From Brasenia schreberi (Eukaryota > Streptophyta > Magnoliopsida > Nymphaeales > Cabombaceae): DNA of 64,000 nucleotides. The stretch lies in assembly GCA_036023115.1 (NCBI GenBank), contig JAYKKT010000041.1, positions 3,001,501 to 3,065,500 on the forward strand, written 5' to 3'. Numbering within the stretch: the stretch's first letter is position 1; every line of letters starts with the position of its first letter. Shown here piece after piece: positions 47,384 through 59,160 of the stretch. A program made the translations under genes and the position numbers. Under the pieces are notes generated by a model. The model searched no databases. It had not been told where the DNA came from and worked only from the letters and a program-made list of their open reading frames with translations.

Positions 47384-47726
47384 GTACGTATGAGATTCCT
47401 GGTGACTCATGTGATGCCAGGAAACCTCCATGCCGACGCACAGCATTTTACAGAGTTATCATCATCATTTACTCATGAAGGGCTATACTGGGACTAAACA
47501 AAGCCCATGAAAAATAAGGTTTTTCATAAGAGGGGTCCATTTCTTGACAATTGAAGGTCTTCTCCTGATAGATTCGACAACAGTCATCTGAGAATATCAG
47601 CCTAAACCAGCTTCTGGAATCACGAGATGTACGCACACGGATTTCTCTTTGGTGATTTCCAACTCCTAATAACAGCTCCCATGCATCGTAACCTGGTGAA
47701 TTTGTTAAGGAAAGTTGTCTTTGCAT
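47384..47726 (-). pseudogene. 3' fragment of a second TIR-NBS-LRR gene
   Basis: Minus strand reads NSPGYDAWELLLGVGNHQRE and SWFRLIFSDDC, matching SPNYNEWELLLEVGNHKR and KWLRLIFSDD at the C-terminus of the TNL at 40.4-44.9 kb. After that a frameshift follows (the intact gene goes on into VVESIRTTPV). DNA similarity continues past the stop into the 3' flank: cgtatgagattcctggtga at 47384 and cgtatcagattcctggtga near 40352. Only the C-terminal domain and 3' flank remain; everything 5' is gone. It abuts the right copy of the RING duplication. Confidence 0.85.
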
Positions 47727-49116
47727 GTAATGAGAGTCAAGTTATGTAAATAAGTTTTGTCTCATGTTAGTTTGTCATTTTGAGTCTTATGTCATCTTAG
47801 AAATAGTTAATTCTTAGTAGGGGTATAGAGAAGCATTAAGAAAAGAGAGGGTGACATCGTGTTAGGAGGGGCGAAGCATGAATCTCAACCATATATTCAC
47901 CGTAAAACGTAAGTTTTACTCTAAAATTTCAAATTTTGAGTGGAGCAGTCTCCACCCTTTCATGTAGATCCGCCATTGCTTATATGTAAATGGTTTCCAC
48001 TAATGAGGAAAGAAAGAGTGTTAATCACGTTATGCTTACTGTAACTAAGAACCATGCTAAGACTCACACCGGTTAATAATATATTTCAAAGCTCACTAAG
48101 CATATGATTTAAAAGATTCTGATTTCCTCAAGTAAACAATTTGATAATATAGTGTAAGAAGAACTATGAAACCCATAATTTGTGCACAATTGATATCACA
48201 AAAATGATGGTTGGGGGGCTCAAATGTTTCAATACTTGTTCTCCTCAAGCAAAGATCTTGAGTTCATTTAATCAAAAAAGAAAAAGAAAAAGGTACCGAA
48301 TTCAAGCCCTCAAATGGATGAAGAAGGCTCCAATTGGTTACGGGTGTTTGTATCTACTACAACTATAACTAAGCCTTTGTAGAATCTATGTGAGATAAGT
48401 CCGATAAAGTCTTACGTTGAAAGCCTAATGCCTAATGCATCCCTCCTCTTTTATCGGGGCTTGGGACCGACCATGCAAGAGTGATAGTTTGTTACTTGTG
48501 TTTGTATAAAAAAAACTATTTCATATCGACTTTTATTCATGAAATAGGTAAAATTTCATCGCATGTTCCCATAATAGCCTACCAAACCTCTAATCGGGTC
48601 CACTTTGACCCAAAGCATCTCTGCAGAAAGTCCTGTTTGTTTTATATATCAGCAACTCATCGAAGGAGTTTCCTGCCGCTCTATAATCAACACAAAACCA
48701 TCCCATTCTCGTCTTAAATAGTGTGTTGTATACAAAATAATTTGGTTATCTATTGTATAAAATATAACGTCGTTAACAAAAACTGTTTCCAACGCAACGA
48801 GAGTGTTAGCTCAGCACAATGTGCTCTAGTGGTGTTGGTAAGAGCTCGACTCTGAGAGAGTGTGCATTAAGCTTTAGCTTTTCCCGTAGAATCTAATAAA
48901 TTTTTTTACGCCGGTTGTGAAAAGTTTAATGCAATCTTTTTCTTTTATTTGAGTTTAGAATGGGTCATTCTTTATATGAGCCAAGTTTTCAGAGTTTTCT
49001 TATAAAAAATAACTGTTTTCAATAGAAATTCTCTCTCATATATATATATATATAACCAATGTACCTTTCCAAACCATCACATAACTTTCTTGAATTTTTT
49101 TTTATGTTATAAGAAG

Positions 49117-49193
49117 AGGAGAAGTTTAACACACAGGCATTCACACGGAGTCGAACTCTCGAAACCCTGCCATTGAGCTAACACTCGATGCTT
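49117..49193 (-). repeat. tRNA-like SINE copy (right-arm duplicate)
   Basis: Same sequence and position relative to the RING gene as 37412-37490, so it was inherited by segmental duplication. Confidence 0.65.
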
Positions 49194-49389
49194 CTTGAAC
49201 TTTGTTTTAGTTTATGACGAGCATAACTTTCCTAAACTTGTGTACACTCGTGAGTCACCCGCTACTTTCTATTTTTGATTGACCGGAATCTCGTGCTTTA
49301 AATGACTGGGATCATGACTCACTCGCTACTTCCTACGTTTCGGCATCTCTCTCTCTCTCTTTCTCTCTCTCCGTGGGCAGCGGGAGACC

Positions 49390-50115
49390 ATGGCTTCAAA
49401 TAATCCATATTGGTGGTGCGACACCTGCTGCAGAGTTGTCATCATCCACACAACGACGGAGTACGACGACAATGAGATCCCGTGCCCCCGCTGTAACACT
49501 GGTTTCCTGGAGCACATCATTTACAGACGCCTCTCCCTCGCCATCCCCTTTTCCATTGCTGGCCCGCCGACTTCATCGAGAAGCGAGGAGGACTATCTGC
49601 TGGAGAGGATCATTCTTATCGACCCTTTGAACCAGGCCACAGTGGTCCCATCGACCAACTTGGATGGCCTGCTGATTCGCTTCATCCGCAACGAAATTCC
49701 AGGGCTTTTCGGTCAGCCACCACCACCATCATCATCATCAACAATGCCGGCGTCGGAGGAGTCGGTGAATGCGATGGCGACGGTGAAGGTGGAGGATAGG
49801 GAGGCGTTGTGTCCGGTTTGTTTGGAGGGATTTGGCGGAGGGGGAGATGTGAGAGAGATGCCCTGCAAGCATGGGTACCATGAGGGTTGTATACTCAAAT
49901 GGCTGGAGAAGCATAACACTTGCCCTGTTTGCCGGTTTCAAATGCCGGTTCAGGAGAACAAGCCGGTTGCCGTTGCCGACCGTGTCGAAGAACGAGAAGA
50001 AGAAGAAGAAATGAGGAGTAGGAGGAGAAGGGTGGTGTTATCCTTGACTCTGGTGATTGCTGAACTGGTGTCCACCGGTAGGAGAACCAGTGCTCTTGCT
50101 GAGGTGGTGGATTAA
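49390..50115 (+). CDS. RING-H2 E3 ubiquitin ligase, 241 residues (RING copy 2)
   Basis: Near-identical to the gene at 37705-38433. It has the same zinc ribbon (WWCDTC, CPRC), linker, RING-H2 (CPVC, CKHGYHEGC, CPVC) and acidic/basic tail. Differences I can see are Ala for Thr at residue 51 and one Ser fewer in the poly-Ser run before TMPASEES, caused by loss of one tca codon. All zinc ligands are kept, so it is probably functional and redundant with copy 1. The CT-rich leader is shortened and interrupted (a ttt within the run), the main change near the start codon. Confidence 0.9.
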   Translation: MASNNPYWWCDTCCRVVIIHTTTEYDDNEIPCPRCNTGFLEHIIYRRLSLAIPFSIAGPPTSSRSEEDYLLERIILIDPLNQATVVPSTNLDGLLIRFIRNEIPGLFGQPPPPSSSSTMPASEESVNAMATVKVEDREALCPVCLEGFGGGGDVREMPCKHGYHEGCILKWLEKHNTCPVCRFQMPVQENKPVAVADRVEEREEEEEMRSRRRRVVLSLTLVIAELVSTGRRTSALAEVVD

Positions 50116-51140
50116 CAGGGCTGATCTTAGCAGTTCGAGTCTTTTTGATGGATGGATAGGCTTAGAGATGTACAAGAGCGTTGATCCTAGTCGTCCATTA
50201 CTTTTTGATCGATGGATAAGCTTAGACATCACAGGATGGAGATCATCTTCTGGGTGTCATATTTTGTCTTTTCTGGTCTTTGGTTTCTCTTTTCTAAAAT
50301 TATTCTTTTCGTGTATGTACCAGTTTTTCAATGAATTAGAACGAGATGTCTCCTCTCCATGGTGATCCTGCGTTTGTTTTCTACTGCCTTTTATGAAGAG
50401 GCGTCTAACAGAGAACTTCATGTAGATAAGTTTTGGTTTTTGGATTTGATATTTGATATTTGATTTTTGCTAATTCCGATTTTGGTATTTTTCATGTTTG
50501 GATCAAAATTAAGTGGATCTAAGCACAAAATCTTTCGGATCGGTATTAGAGAACCTGCTGAGCATGTTCATCTCATATGGTCGTACATTTGATGAGCATG
50601 GTGATTAATTAGTGAATTAAAACTTTATAGTACTGCAGTCGCAGAATTCTTCTTTGCGGTGTTAATTTGTTGGTTAAACTATCTACCATTGTTAGTGCTG
50701 ACATGCAGTATGGCTTATTATAGGCAGCTTCTTTTAATACAGCCCATCTTTGAAGACGGAGTCGACCACATGGTGTGTGAAGCAGTTAAACAAGTATATA
50801 GATGACGACCTGTTCTGTGTGGACGTAGTCCTTTTGAGTGAGGCCAGTCGAAGTTGGGTTGGTCATTAGACTTGTTTCTCAAGGCTTATTATAGGTACTG
50901 CGTTATGTTCCTTGTAAGCCAGAGGTAGCCCCAGGCCAAGAAATGTCAATATATGCATTCAAACTGTCAATATTTTGCTTGGGACTCGCCAACATAGCTC
51001 TCCTGAATTTTGGGTTTTTTAGACCAATCCACCCGAAATACCAAAAGAGTTGGACACGAAAACTGATGAACATGACCCGGGCCCCATGGTAGTACGGGCA
51101 ATGTGAGACGAAAACCCAACTGAATATGGTCAGAAATGTT

Positions 51141-52169
51141 AAGCTGATGTCTACTCGAAGGCGATGAAAAACATTGGATTGGATTGTGTTCGGATTGACC
51201 TCACAAGTACTTTTAAGTACAAAATCATCACCCAAGAGCGAGTTAGAAGCACTGCCAAGTTTCTTGGGAACCAAGATCAACAGAACTACACAATCCAACC
51301 TGAGAAAATAGATTAATTGAGCTCGAAAGATTGTGAAGTGGAGGAAGATTAGGAACAGAAACTATGGTGGTCTCTTTTCAGGTAGTACTCTGATTTCTGT
51401 GGGAACGAAATAATGTATTGCATAAAGAGACTCGTTTCTGCAGTGAAGATTAAGAAGGATGTCCTGTATAGAATCAGAAAGTACATATTACCAAGAATGC
51501 GAAATAGTCAGCGTCCGATGCATAATCGGTGTCTGTTTATTCATTAATGGATTCCCTCACAATGCGGCGGGCTAAAGCTCTCCATTTCTAGCAAGAAGGG
51601 ATGCTTCAGGCAAATAGATTTTACCCTTCGCAATTACGATGGATGGCTCAGGTTATAGAGGAACATATGAAGGAGTTGCTTTGGTAGAAGCAGATACTCG
51701 AAGACTTGGATAAGAATATAATTGTTATTAAATCTTCGAGAACATATATTGTTGTAAGATTCAACCGTGTGGTTAAATATGGATTTACAACAGATGAGCT
51801 TGAAGCAGACAATCAAGACTTCTTCAAGCAGTTCACAAGAATAAAATGTCATTGGATCTCTAAAGAGAAAAACCTGCCTCTGTTATTAGCCCGCATGGGA
51901 GCCACTGGTTGATCATTTCATTGGGATGATAAACTGCTTAATTGGATGCCTTCAATGTGACAGCCATTACTTTTCTTCTAAGAAGGATCTTTACTCGGAA
52001 GTCAACTCATAAATCCTTACGTGTTGAATAGGTTGCTATCGCAGAGCAGATATATGGTTTGTCATCCTAATTCATCAGCCTTGCTTCCTGCTGACTTTGA
52101 CAGACAAAGGCTATTGACAAGGAATTTCATACTGCATATCCGAGCTGATAATTATTAAAATTATGAACA
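51141..52169. other. Degenerate sequence, no gene supported
   Basis: A plus-strand frame around 51680-51912 (DKNIIVIKSSRTYIVVRFNR...) has some protein character but no recognised motif and no partner exons. The rest has frequent stops. Confidence 0.3.
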
Positions 52170-52800
52170 GGAAACAAATATCTGGCAGTAAGTGGCATGC
52201 GTCCATGATTATCAATCAGCTGAACCCAAGAAGCAGAACATTATGCTGAACCACAAGTCTCAGAGCAATGGTTGAGAAAACTCGTTTTGTAGTGCTCATT
52301 GTTATTGATTCCAATTTCACCTCGTGCTGAATCCTCAGATGGAAAAGTATAGGCTAAAAGTTTCCGTTTTGCAGTTCACATGTTACTGGTATGATATTTG
52401 AACAATAGATAAATAGTTCTCATAGATGAGGAAAAATACCAAGTCAGATTGCTCTTTCAGCTGATGTATTGTGGACGTACACAGCTGAAGCAGAACATGA
52501 TGCTGCATCCACAGGTGGAAGATACTGGTTAAGAAATTCATTTGGCAGTCCTCAGGTTATTGATGTCAAGTTCGACACTGTTTGCTGTACTGTGGTTTGC
52601 TCTGTGAATGTTCACAGCTGTCTCAAGACGAGAATATGATGCCGAGTCTATAGGATGTAGAGCAATGCTTAAGGAACTCATTCTCCAGTGCTTATGTTAC
52701 TGATATCAAGATTTACTTCATGTTGAATCCACGGTGGAAGAGTATTTGCTAAAAAAGTTTTTCTGCAGTAATCAGGTTACTAATATGATCTTCGCTCAAC
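52170..52800 (+). repeat. Imperfect repeats resembling a copia RNase H segment
   Basis: Variants of a gctgaagcagaacatgatgctg word followed by agagcaatggttaaggaact and a cagtgctcaggttactgata word recur at about 52230, 52485, 52630 and, in part, 52375 and 52735. Translated, one copy reads AEAEHDAASTGGRYWLRNSF, which resembles the S-x-AEAEY-x-A...WLR motif of copia RNase H. The copies are diverged and their spacing is uneven. Confidence 0.45.
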
Positions 52801-53097
52801 AGTTTAATTGTTTTGGTGGAACAGAGATTAACTATAAGAAATTTGCTCCTTCAGTCACTGATTTGGGATGTTTACAATTGATATGTTCCTGTATCTAAAC
52901 CATTGCTTTGACATTAGTCATACACAATCGGTGTTAGAAGCTGCTCTCTCTCCTGCAATTTTGCAACAACTGGTCAGCTGGGTTCTTTTTTCTCGTATCT
53001 AAAGGTTCAGTAGATACCTTCCCATATATCCTGTAAATATCCTCAATTATCACAATAGGACGGTGTGATACTTATTTTGATTCATTCATTATTATCT

Positions 53098-53250
53098 TTC
53101 ATCTACAAGTATTGACTCATCGGTGAAATGTCACTGCATCATTTAGAAGACATAACCCATATCATATAAAAGACGAATCATCTACAAGTATGACTTATCA
53201 GTGAAACGTCACTGCATCATTTAAAAGACAACCCATATCATATAAAAGAC
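53098..53250. repeat. Tandem duplication of about 75 bp
   Basis: catctacaagta, tcactgcatcattta, and cccatatcatataaaagacga occur in the same order twice in a row. Confidence 0.85.
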
Positions 53251-54309
53251 GACTACGCAAATGACAGTAGAAAATGAAGAGATTTTGATTGATAGACATG
53301 AATGAACCTAGACATTCGTAGTATGATGATGATGTAAATACTATAGAGACAGATGGATAATACAGAGAGTGATCATGATGAAATCTCTAATATGCTAGGT
53401 TTACTCTCTAATTTTAAAGGTCATACCACTTATAAAATTTGATACGAACAGGATAATTTTAAACTTTAATGAAATTATATATTTAAATATAATACTCATG
53501 ATTCTAACTAGTTATATATTACATATAGATATGCAAACAATGCTAAAAGTGGTAACAATCCACACACGATACAATATTGCCACAATATGATTAGTCATGC
53601 AAATGCATGTGAGGTACAATAATTAGATTGAGATTGTAGATAGGAGTGGGTTGGCTGGACAATGAGATTTATCTTTCAATGGTAAAAAAAAATGAAATGT
53701 TGGTTGCCAGAGTGCAAAGAAGGAAATGCCAGAATTTAGTATGGAGAGAAGAGAGAAAGTGTTGAGGTCTAATTTCGGTATTTTAAGAAAAAGAGTATGA
53801 ATAGTAAAAATGATGAGTTTTATTTTTTGGGTTTAATTTTTTTCTATGAATTTATCCTTTGTCAGTATAACGTATGTTTTCTTTATGAAATCTTTTGTTT
53901 GTAGCTTATGTTAATTTTGTGGGTTTAATCTTTTGTTGGTATCTTATGAATATGATCCATGTCCTTTAAGTTCGATTTTTTCTTTGGTATTTTCTGAATC
54001 ATTTTGTTCTTCGTAACCAACCTTAAACGTAACTTGAAGTATGCTCAATAACGCATAGCATAGGATGGTTTAGTTAAAAAAAACTATGTAACGCAAAAAT
54101 CATGTTGTGGTGGAGCTTGTACACTCCTATGGCTGGTTGATGCTATTTTAGGGAAATCATTACACAAGGACGACGGATTGAGGCAACTTATAGGAAGGTA
54201 TCATATGTCCCATTTGGTTTGTTACTTCAGTTATGTGGCTTTCTTGGAGAACTCATCCTCCATTTGATCACTAGACCCCTTGTAGTGGGTGATATCTCAA
54301 CTTGTGGGC
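53251..54309. other. Gene-free stretch
   Basis: A/T-rich; no frame, RNA gene or repeat end recognised. Confidence 0.4.
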
Positions 54310-54310
54310 C

Positions 54311-54375
<65 letters not shown>

Positions 54376-54376
54376 G
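54310..54376. repeat. Compound microsatellite (AT)n(GT)n
   Basis: AT tract to about 54333, then GT tract to about 54366, then a short TA tract and (GA)n. Confidence 0.95.
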
Positions 54377-55489
54377 AGAGAGAGGGAGTAATAGTTGCTT
54401 AATGTTTAAATTGCATGATCTGACTAAAATATTTTTATGATTTGATATTTGAAATCAACAATTGATTTAAATTACTTTGTATTAAATGTGTATGGTGCAT
54501 TAAATACAAAATACGAAACTATAATGATACTTTTAATTTAAATCTCTATTATTAATCTCAAATATCAAACGATAGAAATGTTTATGCAAGATTATGCATC
54601 GAAAGATATTATACATGTATTACTTTTCATATATATAATATATATAGAGAGAAAGAAGGTATGGGAAGAGTTCAAAAGAATATTGGTAAAACTTCACCCA
54701 TAGATCATCATACTTGTCTAACATGAATTGCCATCGTGATTTGAGCTCTTCTATGTTCTTCTTACCTGTCTTTTGATGTTAGATTTTCCATCAAATATTT
54801 TATCAAGTCTTTCATTTTTTTTGAGTTCTTTAGGTGCTTTAATCTCTTTGTGTTGAATCAGAATCTTGATTATCCATTTGTTGGAGAATGATTTTCTGGT
54901 CTCCTTGTTCTTTCAATGTAAATGCTATGTATGCTTGTTGTAAAGCTTATATTTTTGGTTTTGATCTTTCTCTTCAATCTTTTTCTTTAATTTCATTTGA
55001 CTTCATTTTTTGTGAACGTTTCCTTCATTCAATCCTCTGTTGTTAGCTTATGTCTCTAGATCATGCAGTGTTGAATGGGACTAGCTATTATGGATCTAGT
55101 TCAATCATGAGTTTATTTAAGTGTACATCCAGTTTCAAGAGATCATTAGAATATAAAAGTTGACCTAGTTATGGGACTAGATATTATGAATACGGATCAG
55201 TCACTTAGTTATAAAACTATATTCCAAGAAGCTAGATGCACACACAGATAAGAAGGTTTTTTTCTTGGTTTAAACAATAAATGACTTAGAAATAATTAAA
55301 AAGTGAAGATCTGCCCATCCTAGACCATTTAAGATTAAACAACCACTTATTGGATTAGACTAGGTTAGAAAATACTTTCGCCTTGGATACATATGTATGT
55401 AGATTTGTATTAAAAGAAGATAGCTAATTAAACTTGGATGGCATAGTTCATTAGTAAAGCTATATTATGCACATGACATTGCACATCTA
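54377..55489. other. Gene-free stretch
   Basis: T-rich; no convincing coding frame on either strand. Confidence 0.4.
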
Positions 55490-56760
55490 GTTGCATAGAA
55501 CATGCTAACATGAAAAGTTGAAACATATTGTTATTAAATATTCAATTTTGTTTACAATTATTGAAATCTTTTATATGAAACTTCTTTATATTAAAAAAGT
55601 ATTCCCTATTATTATAATGATTTTCTAATATAGAGCTAAATTTGTTAAAGTTGAAACTAATTACCACATGCAAGATATATAAAACAACATAATCGAATGA
55701 GCAATGCAAACAAAAGCGAAAGTACGATTAAAATTTTACTGTATGGATTATCCGGTGATCACACACTACCTAATTGAGAAGACAAAGTCTACAAGACAAT
55801 TTTTGATGATTTGATTACCACAATGGACATATATTCCTATAATTTGATTGCCACCATTTTTTAAGGAACTTTGTGATTAGTCTTCTCTCCTATTCACACA
55901 CACACATATATATAAGTAAAAAAATTGTTGTTAGAATGATTATTTTATGATTATATTGGTTTATGATAATGTCATATAATGGTGTTACTTGTGAAGGTGA
56001 TGCTTATTTCTTTTTACCCCTATAAGAAGAAAGTATACAAATGAAGAAACACTAGAATAGAGCAGTTGGTTTGGATTTTGAAGGGCTATTTCTAAGCATA
56101 TGGATATCTTTGATAAAGATGATCCTCCACATAAGATTGAGATAAAATGATGTTTGATTATTATAAAGAAACATACTATAGAAAGAATACGATAAGATTA
56201 ATAATTAGTGAGTATCACCTCTCAAATTCTTGGGATCCACTAATAAAGACAAGAATTATGAAGATAATAACATGGTACGTTGAAGCATATCATTTTTAAA
56301 GATTCAATTTTGGTTACTATTATTGAAATCTTTTTAACAAAACTTCTGTATATAAAAAAGACATTCTCTGTTATCAAAATTATTTTCTATTATAGAGCAA
56401 AATTTATTATAGTTGGAACAAATTATCGTACGCAAGAAATATAAAACGATAGAATCGGATGAGCTGCACAAACAAAAGCATAAGATTTATCCATTATACA
56501 TTGATGACCAACTCAAGTAAACATTTTGTTTGGTGGAAATTAGAGTTGAAGTTTGAACTTATAGATTATGAGGTGATCGCAGACTACCTAATTATGAAGA
56601 CAAAATTTACAGGACAAAATATATATAAAAGTACTTTTCTATATCATAATGGTTTTATAACATGGAGCTATATTTGTTACTGTAAGAACAAATTGTCGTA
56701 TGGAATATATATATAAAATATTAATCAAATGAGTCGCTCAAACAAAAGTGAAAGCTAGTA
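55490..56760. repeat. Diverged modular repeats, three copies
   Basis: A module with attcaattttg, attattgaaatcttt, aaacttct, tagagctaaatttgtta, gcaagatatataaaac and gagcaatgcaaacaaaagcg appears at about 55540-55720, again at about 56300-56485 and, shortened, at about 56630-56760. The related words gattatccggtgatcacaca and gattatgaggtgatcgcaga follow the first two copies. No coding frame holds across a module. Confidence 0.6.
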
Positions 56761-57060
56761 GCTAAAGTTGGATCAAATGCTAAGGTTGACTTCCCGTGAA
56801 ATTAAAGGAGTGTAAGTAAATGATACCATTAAAGAAGACTTGATGGTACTCGTTTGATGGGAAAAGAGATTGAAATCTTGATGCAAGTGGATGATGTAGA
56901 TAAAGAAGACAAAAGTGTCGACTTCCCATCAAATTGAAAAGTTGTATCAACAAAATGATACCATTGAGAGACAACCTAATCAAGATATTTGTTTGATAGC
57001 AAAAGAGATGAAATTGTTGAAGTGGATGATGGAGACAATGAATATAAATATTACAATTTT
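56761..57060. repeat. Imperfect tandem repeat of about 155 bp
   Basis: gttgacttcccgtgaaatt...atgataccatta...tcgtttgatgggaaaagagat is followed by gtcgacttcccatcaaatt...atgataccattg...ttgtttgatagcaaaagagat. Confidence 0.7.
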
Positions 57061-57979
57061 ACAATAGAAAAAATTGAATGGGCGCTCAATAAGGATGATG
57101 GTCAAGATTCATAAGAAGTACCACTACCATTAAGAAGGAAATGTATAGAATCTTGCGAGCAATGTAATGGTAGTTCTACTAATATTGTTGGCCTATAAGT
57201 TGAGGGCTTTGAGCACGGTTTTCATGTAATCAAACTTGCTCTAAAGAATGCCCTCATAAAGCCGGATCAAAGGACAACTAATAATAATACCTACTGAGAT
57301 GTAGTGATTTTTTAGGGCACGAGAAAAACAATGTTGACCAATTAATGCTAGAATTTTATTACTCATGATGAATTTTTCACTTGATTTTTTGCTTTGGGGT
57401 GATGATTTTTAAGAAGAAAAGCCATATACATGCAAGGTTGTGCTTTAAAAATAAAATACAAAAGAAAAGATCATAGGCTTGAATCAGCAAAAATCCAATG
57501 AACTTCATTAGCAAAAGGTAGACATGGGGTTAAGACCTTACAGAAGCTGAAAATAAAGATAGTCATGGAAGAGAAGATATATTTTAGTGATGAAATTTCC
57601 AACTTAATATGCTTTAAAAATATAGTGGAAGCCTCCTCTCGATGAAGTTGAATGAGAGCAAGAAAAATTTCATGGATGTAGGTCATATAAGACTGAACTA
57701 TGCTAAAAATTATGTCTTCTCTCTCATTCTCTTCACACACATGGATACACATATAATTGTGAAGCAAAGTAGGGACATTGAGCCACCAGTATATGTAATA
57801 TATAAATAAATAAATATATGATTCACAAAAGTTGAATAAAGATAACAAAAAAATGGAAAGAAAATTACTAGTGACTAAAGGGCATATCAAGGGGGTTTAA
57901 ACAAAAGTATGAAGTTCAAGGTCTCACGATATTGATCCATATCATCACCTTATGTGTTAAGTAATAAAGATTTTTCTTC

Positions 57980-57986
<7 letters not shown>
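57061..57986. other. Gene-free stretch
   Basis: The 139-codon minus frame at 57471-57890 is Phe/Ile/Ser-rich, has no recognisable motif, and looks like chance in A/T-rich DNA. Confidence 0.35.
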
Positions 57987-58038
<52 letters not shown>

Positions 58039-58088
58039 TCATTTGATAAATAAGTCCATGCATGTTATTACCTATCCATTTATATAAG

Positions 58089-58171
<83 letters not shown>
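57987..58171. repeat. (AT)n and (CA)n(TA)n microsatellites
   Basis: AT tract about 57987-58036; CA tract about 58091-58145 running into a TA tract to about 58171. Confidence 0.97.
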
Positions 58172-58173
<2 letters not shown>

Positions 58174-58189
58174 GCTTGACCTATATATT

Positions 58190-58860
58190 TAGTCATATAG
58201 TTGTGTGCCTTCTACATATAATATGGAGCAAACAAAACACAGTTCCTTTTGCACTACATGAAGAAGCTTTGTTGGAGCAACGTTGTACATGGTTTCCACC
58301 TTCTTGCTTTTATGCTCAAGCTTGTAATATCTATGGCTTTTATATTTATCGCATTGAATATGTTGATCTTTGATACTCTCATCATTAGCCTTCATATGAT
58401 TTAAAAGAGCCAACATCCATGAGAAATAATTATATATTGGCTCGAACTTCTCCATTTCAAGAAGCTTAAATTGTCAACTCAGACTTTAAAGATGAACCTT
58501 GTGATCTCTCTCAATTCCCTGATAAGCCTTGACAAGTGTCCCATGCCTCCTTTATTGTCTTTATATTTGTCACATTGTTTTCAAAAATAGATTAATCTAA
58601 CTTTTGAAAAATATAAAAAAGAATTTTATAATCTTTCTTGTGATTTTTCTGTATATGTTTATGCTCTTTTGGTGTCAACTTATGTGTGGTTATTGGTTCC
58701 CCCAATCCTTCGTTGATAATTTCTTATAGTTCCTAAAACCTGAATAACGCTTTAGTTGAATTCTTCAATGTTCAAAATTCTTATGGTCAAACTTTGAGAT
58801 TTGGAGTATGACATTCTAATATTATTCAGAAACTATTTAAGACTTTTCAAAAGAACTAGA
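58190..58860 (-). mobile_element. Ty1/copia gag fragment (dead)
   Basis: Minus strand pieces NVTNIKTIKEAWDTCQGLSG, SSLKSELTI and YNYFSWMLALLNHMKAND correspond to the T-x-KEAWD...L...YF-x-R-x-L-x-x-x-NQMK pattern of copia gag (UBN2 type). Stops and frameshifts separate them. The piece starts just inside the primer-binding site at 58861 and is cut off near the microsatellites at 58.17 kb, so integrase, RT and the other LTR are missing. Confidence 0.7.
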
Positions 58861-59075
58861 CCCTGATACCAAATGTTAGAAATACAAAAAAAAAATACTG
58901 AAAACACACTAAGACAAAGAAGACTCAAGAGAAGTCAAAGGAAAAAGGAACTTCACTCATGCTTCATAAGTTGAATACAAAAAACATATGTTATGCTGAC
59001 AAAGAACCAAGTTGCACTCATCAAATTGCACCTGATGGTTATACTCCATTAGTGTTGTTCACCTAAGTAAACACA
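58861..59075 (-). mobile_element. Copia LTR end and methionine-tRNA primer-binding site
   Basis: On the minus strand the text ...tttctaacatttggtatcaggg shows an LTR ending in CA, a two-base gap, and TGGTATCAGGG. This closely matches the TGGTATCAGAGC primer-binding site that plant copia elements pair with initiator Met-tRNA. The LTR extends from about 58873 to higher coordinates. Its outer end is not seen and may be interrupted by the SINE at 59076. Confidence 0.65.
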
Positions 59076-59160
59076 GCACCCAGAGCGTTAGTTCAACGGG
59101 CACCTTGACCCTGATGGGGGGAGGGTGCATGTGGGTGTTAGGCTTCAGCCTCCTCTTGTG
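59076..59160 (+). repeat. tRNA-like SINE copy
   Basis: agcgttagttcaacgggcac (box-A-like), then a G-rich middle in which box B is nearly lost, then gggtgcatgtgggtgttagg and cttcagcctcctct. Plus orientation, the reverse of most copies. Confidence 0.55.

Larger units (their letters stand above)
47855..51140. repeat. Segmental duplication, right copy (contains RING gene 2)
   Basis: Direct repeat of 36087-39450 (see that entry). Microsatellites differ: the (AT)n upstream of the gene and the (CT)n leader are both shorter here. Confidence 0.95.

Noticed and set aside
57471..57890. Minus-strand 139-codon ORF
   Set aside because: Phe/Ile/Ser-rich without motif, in A/T-rich repeat-laden DNA.
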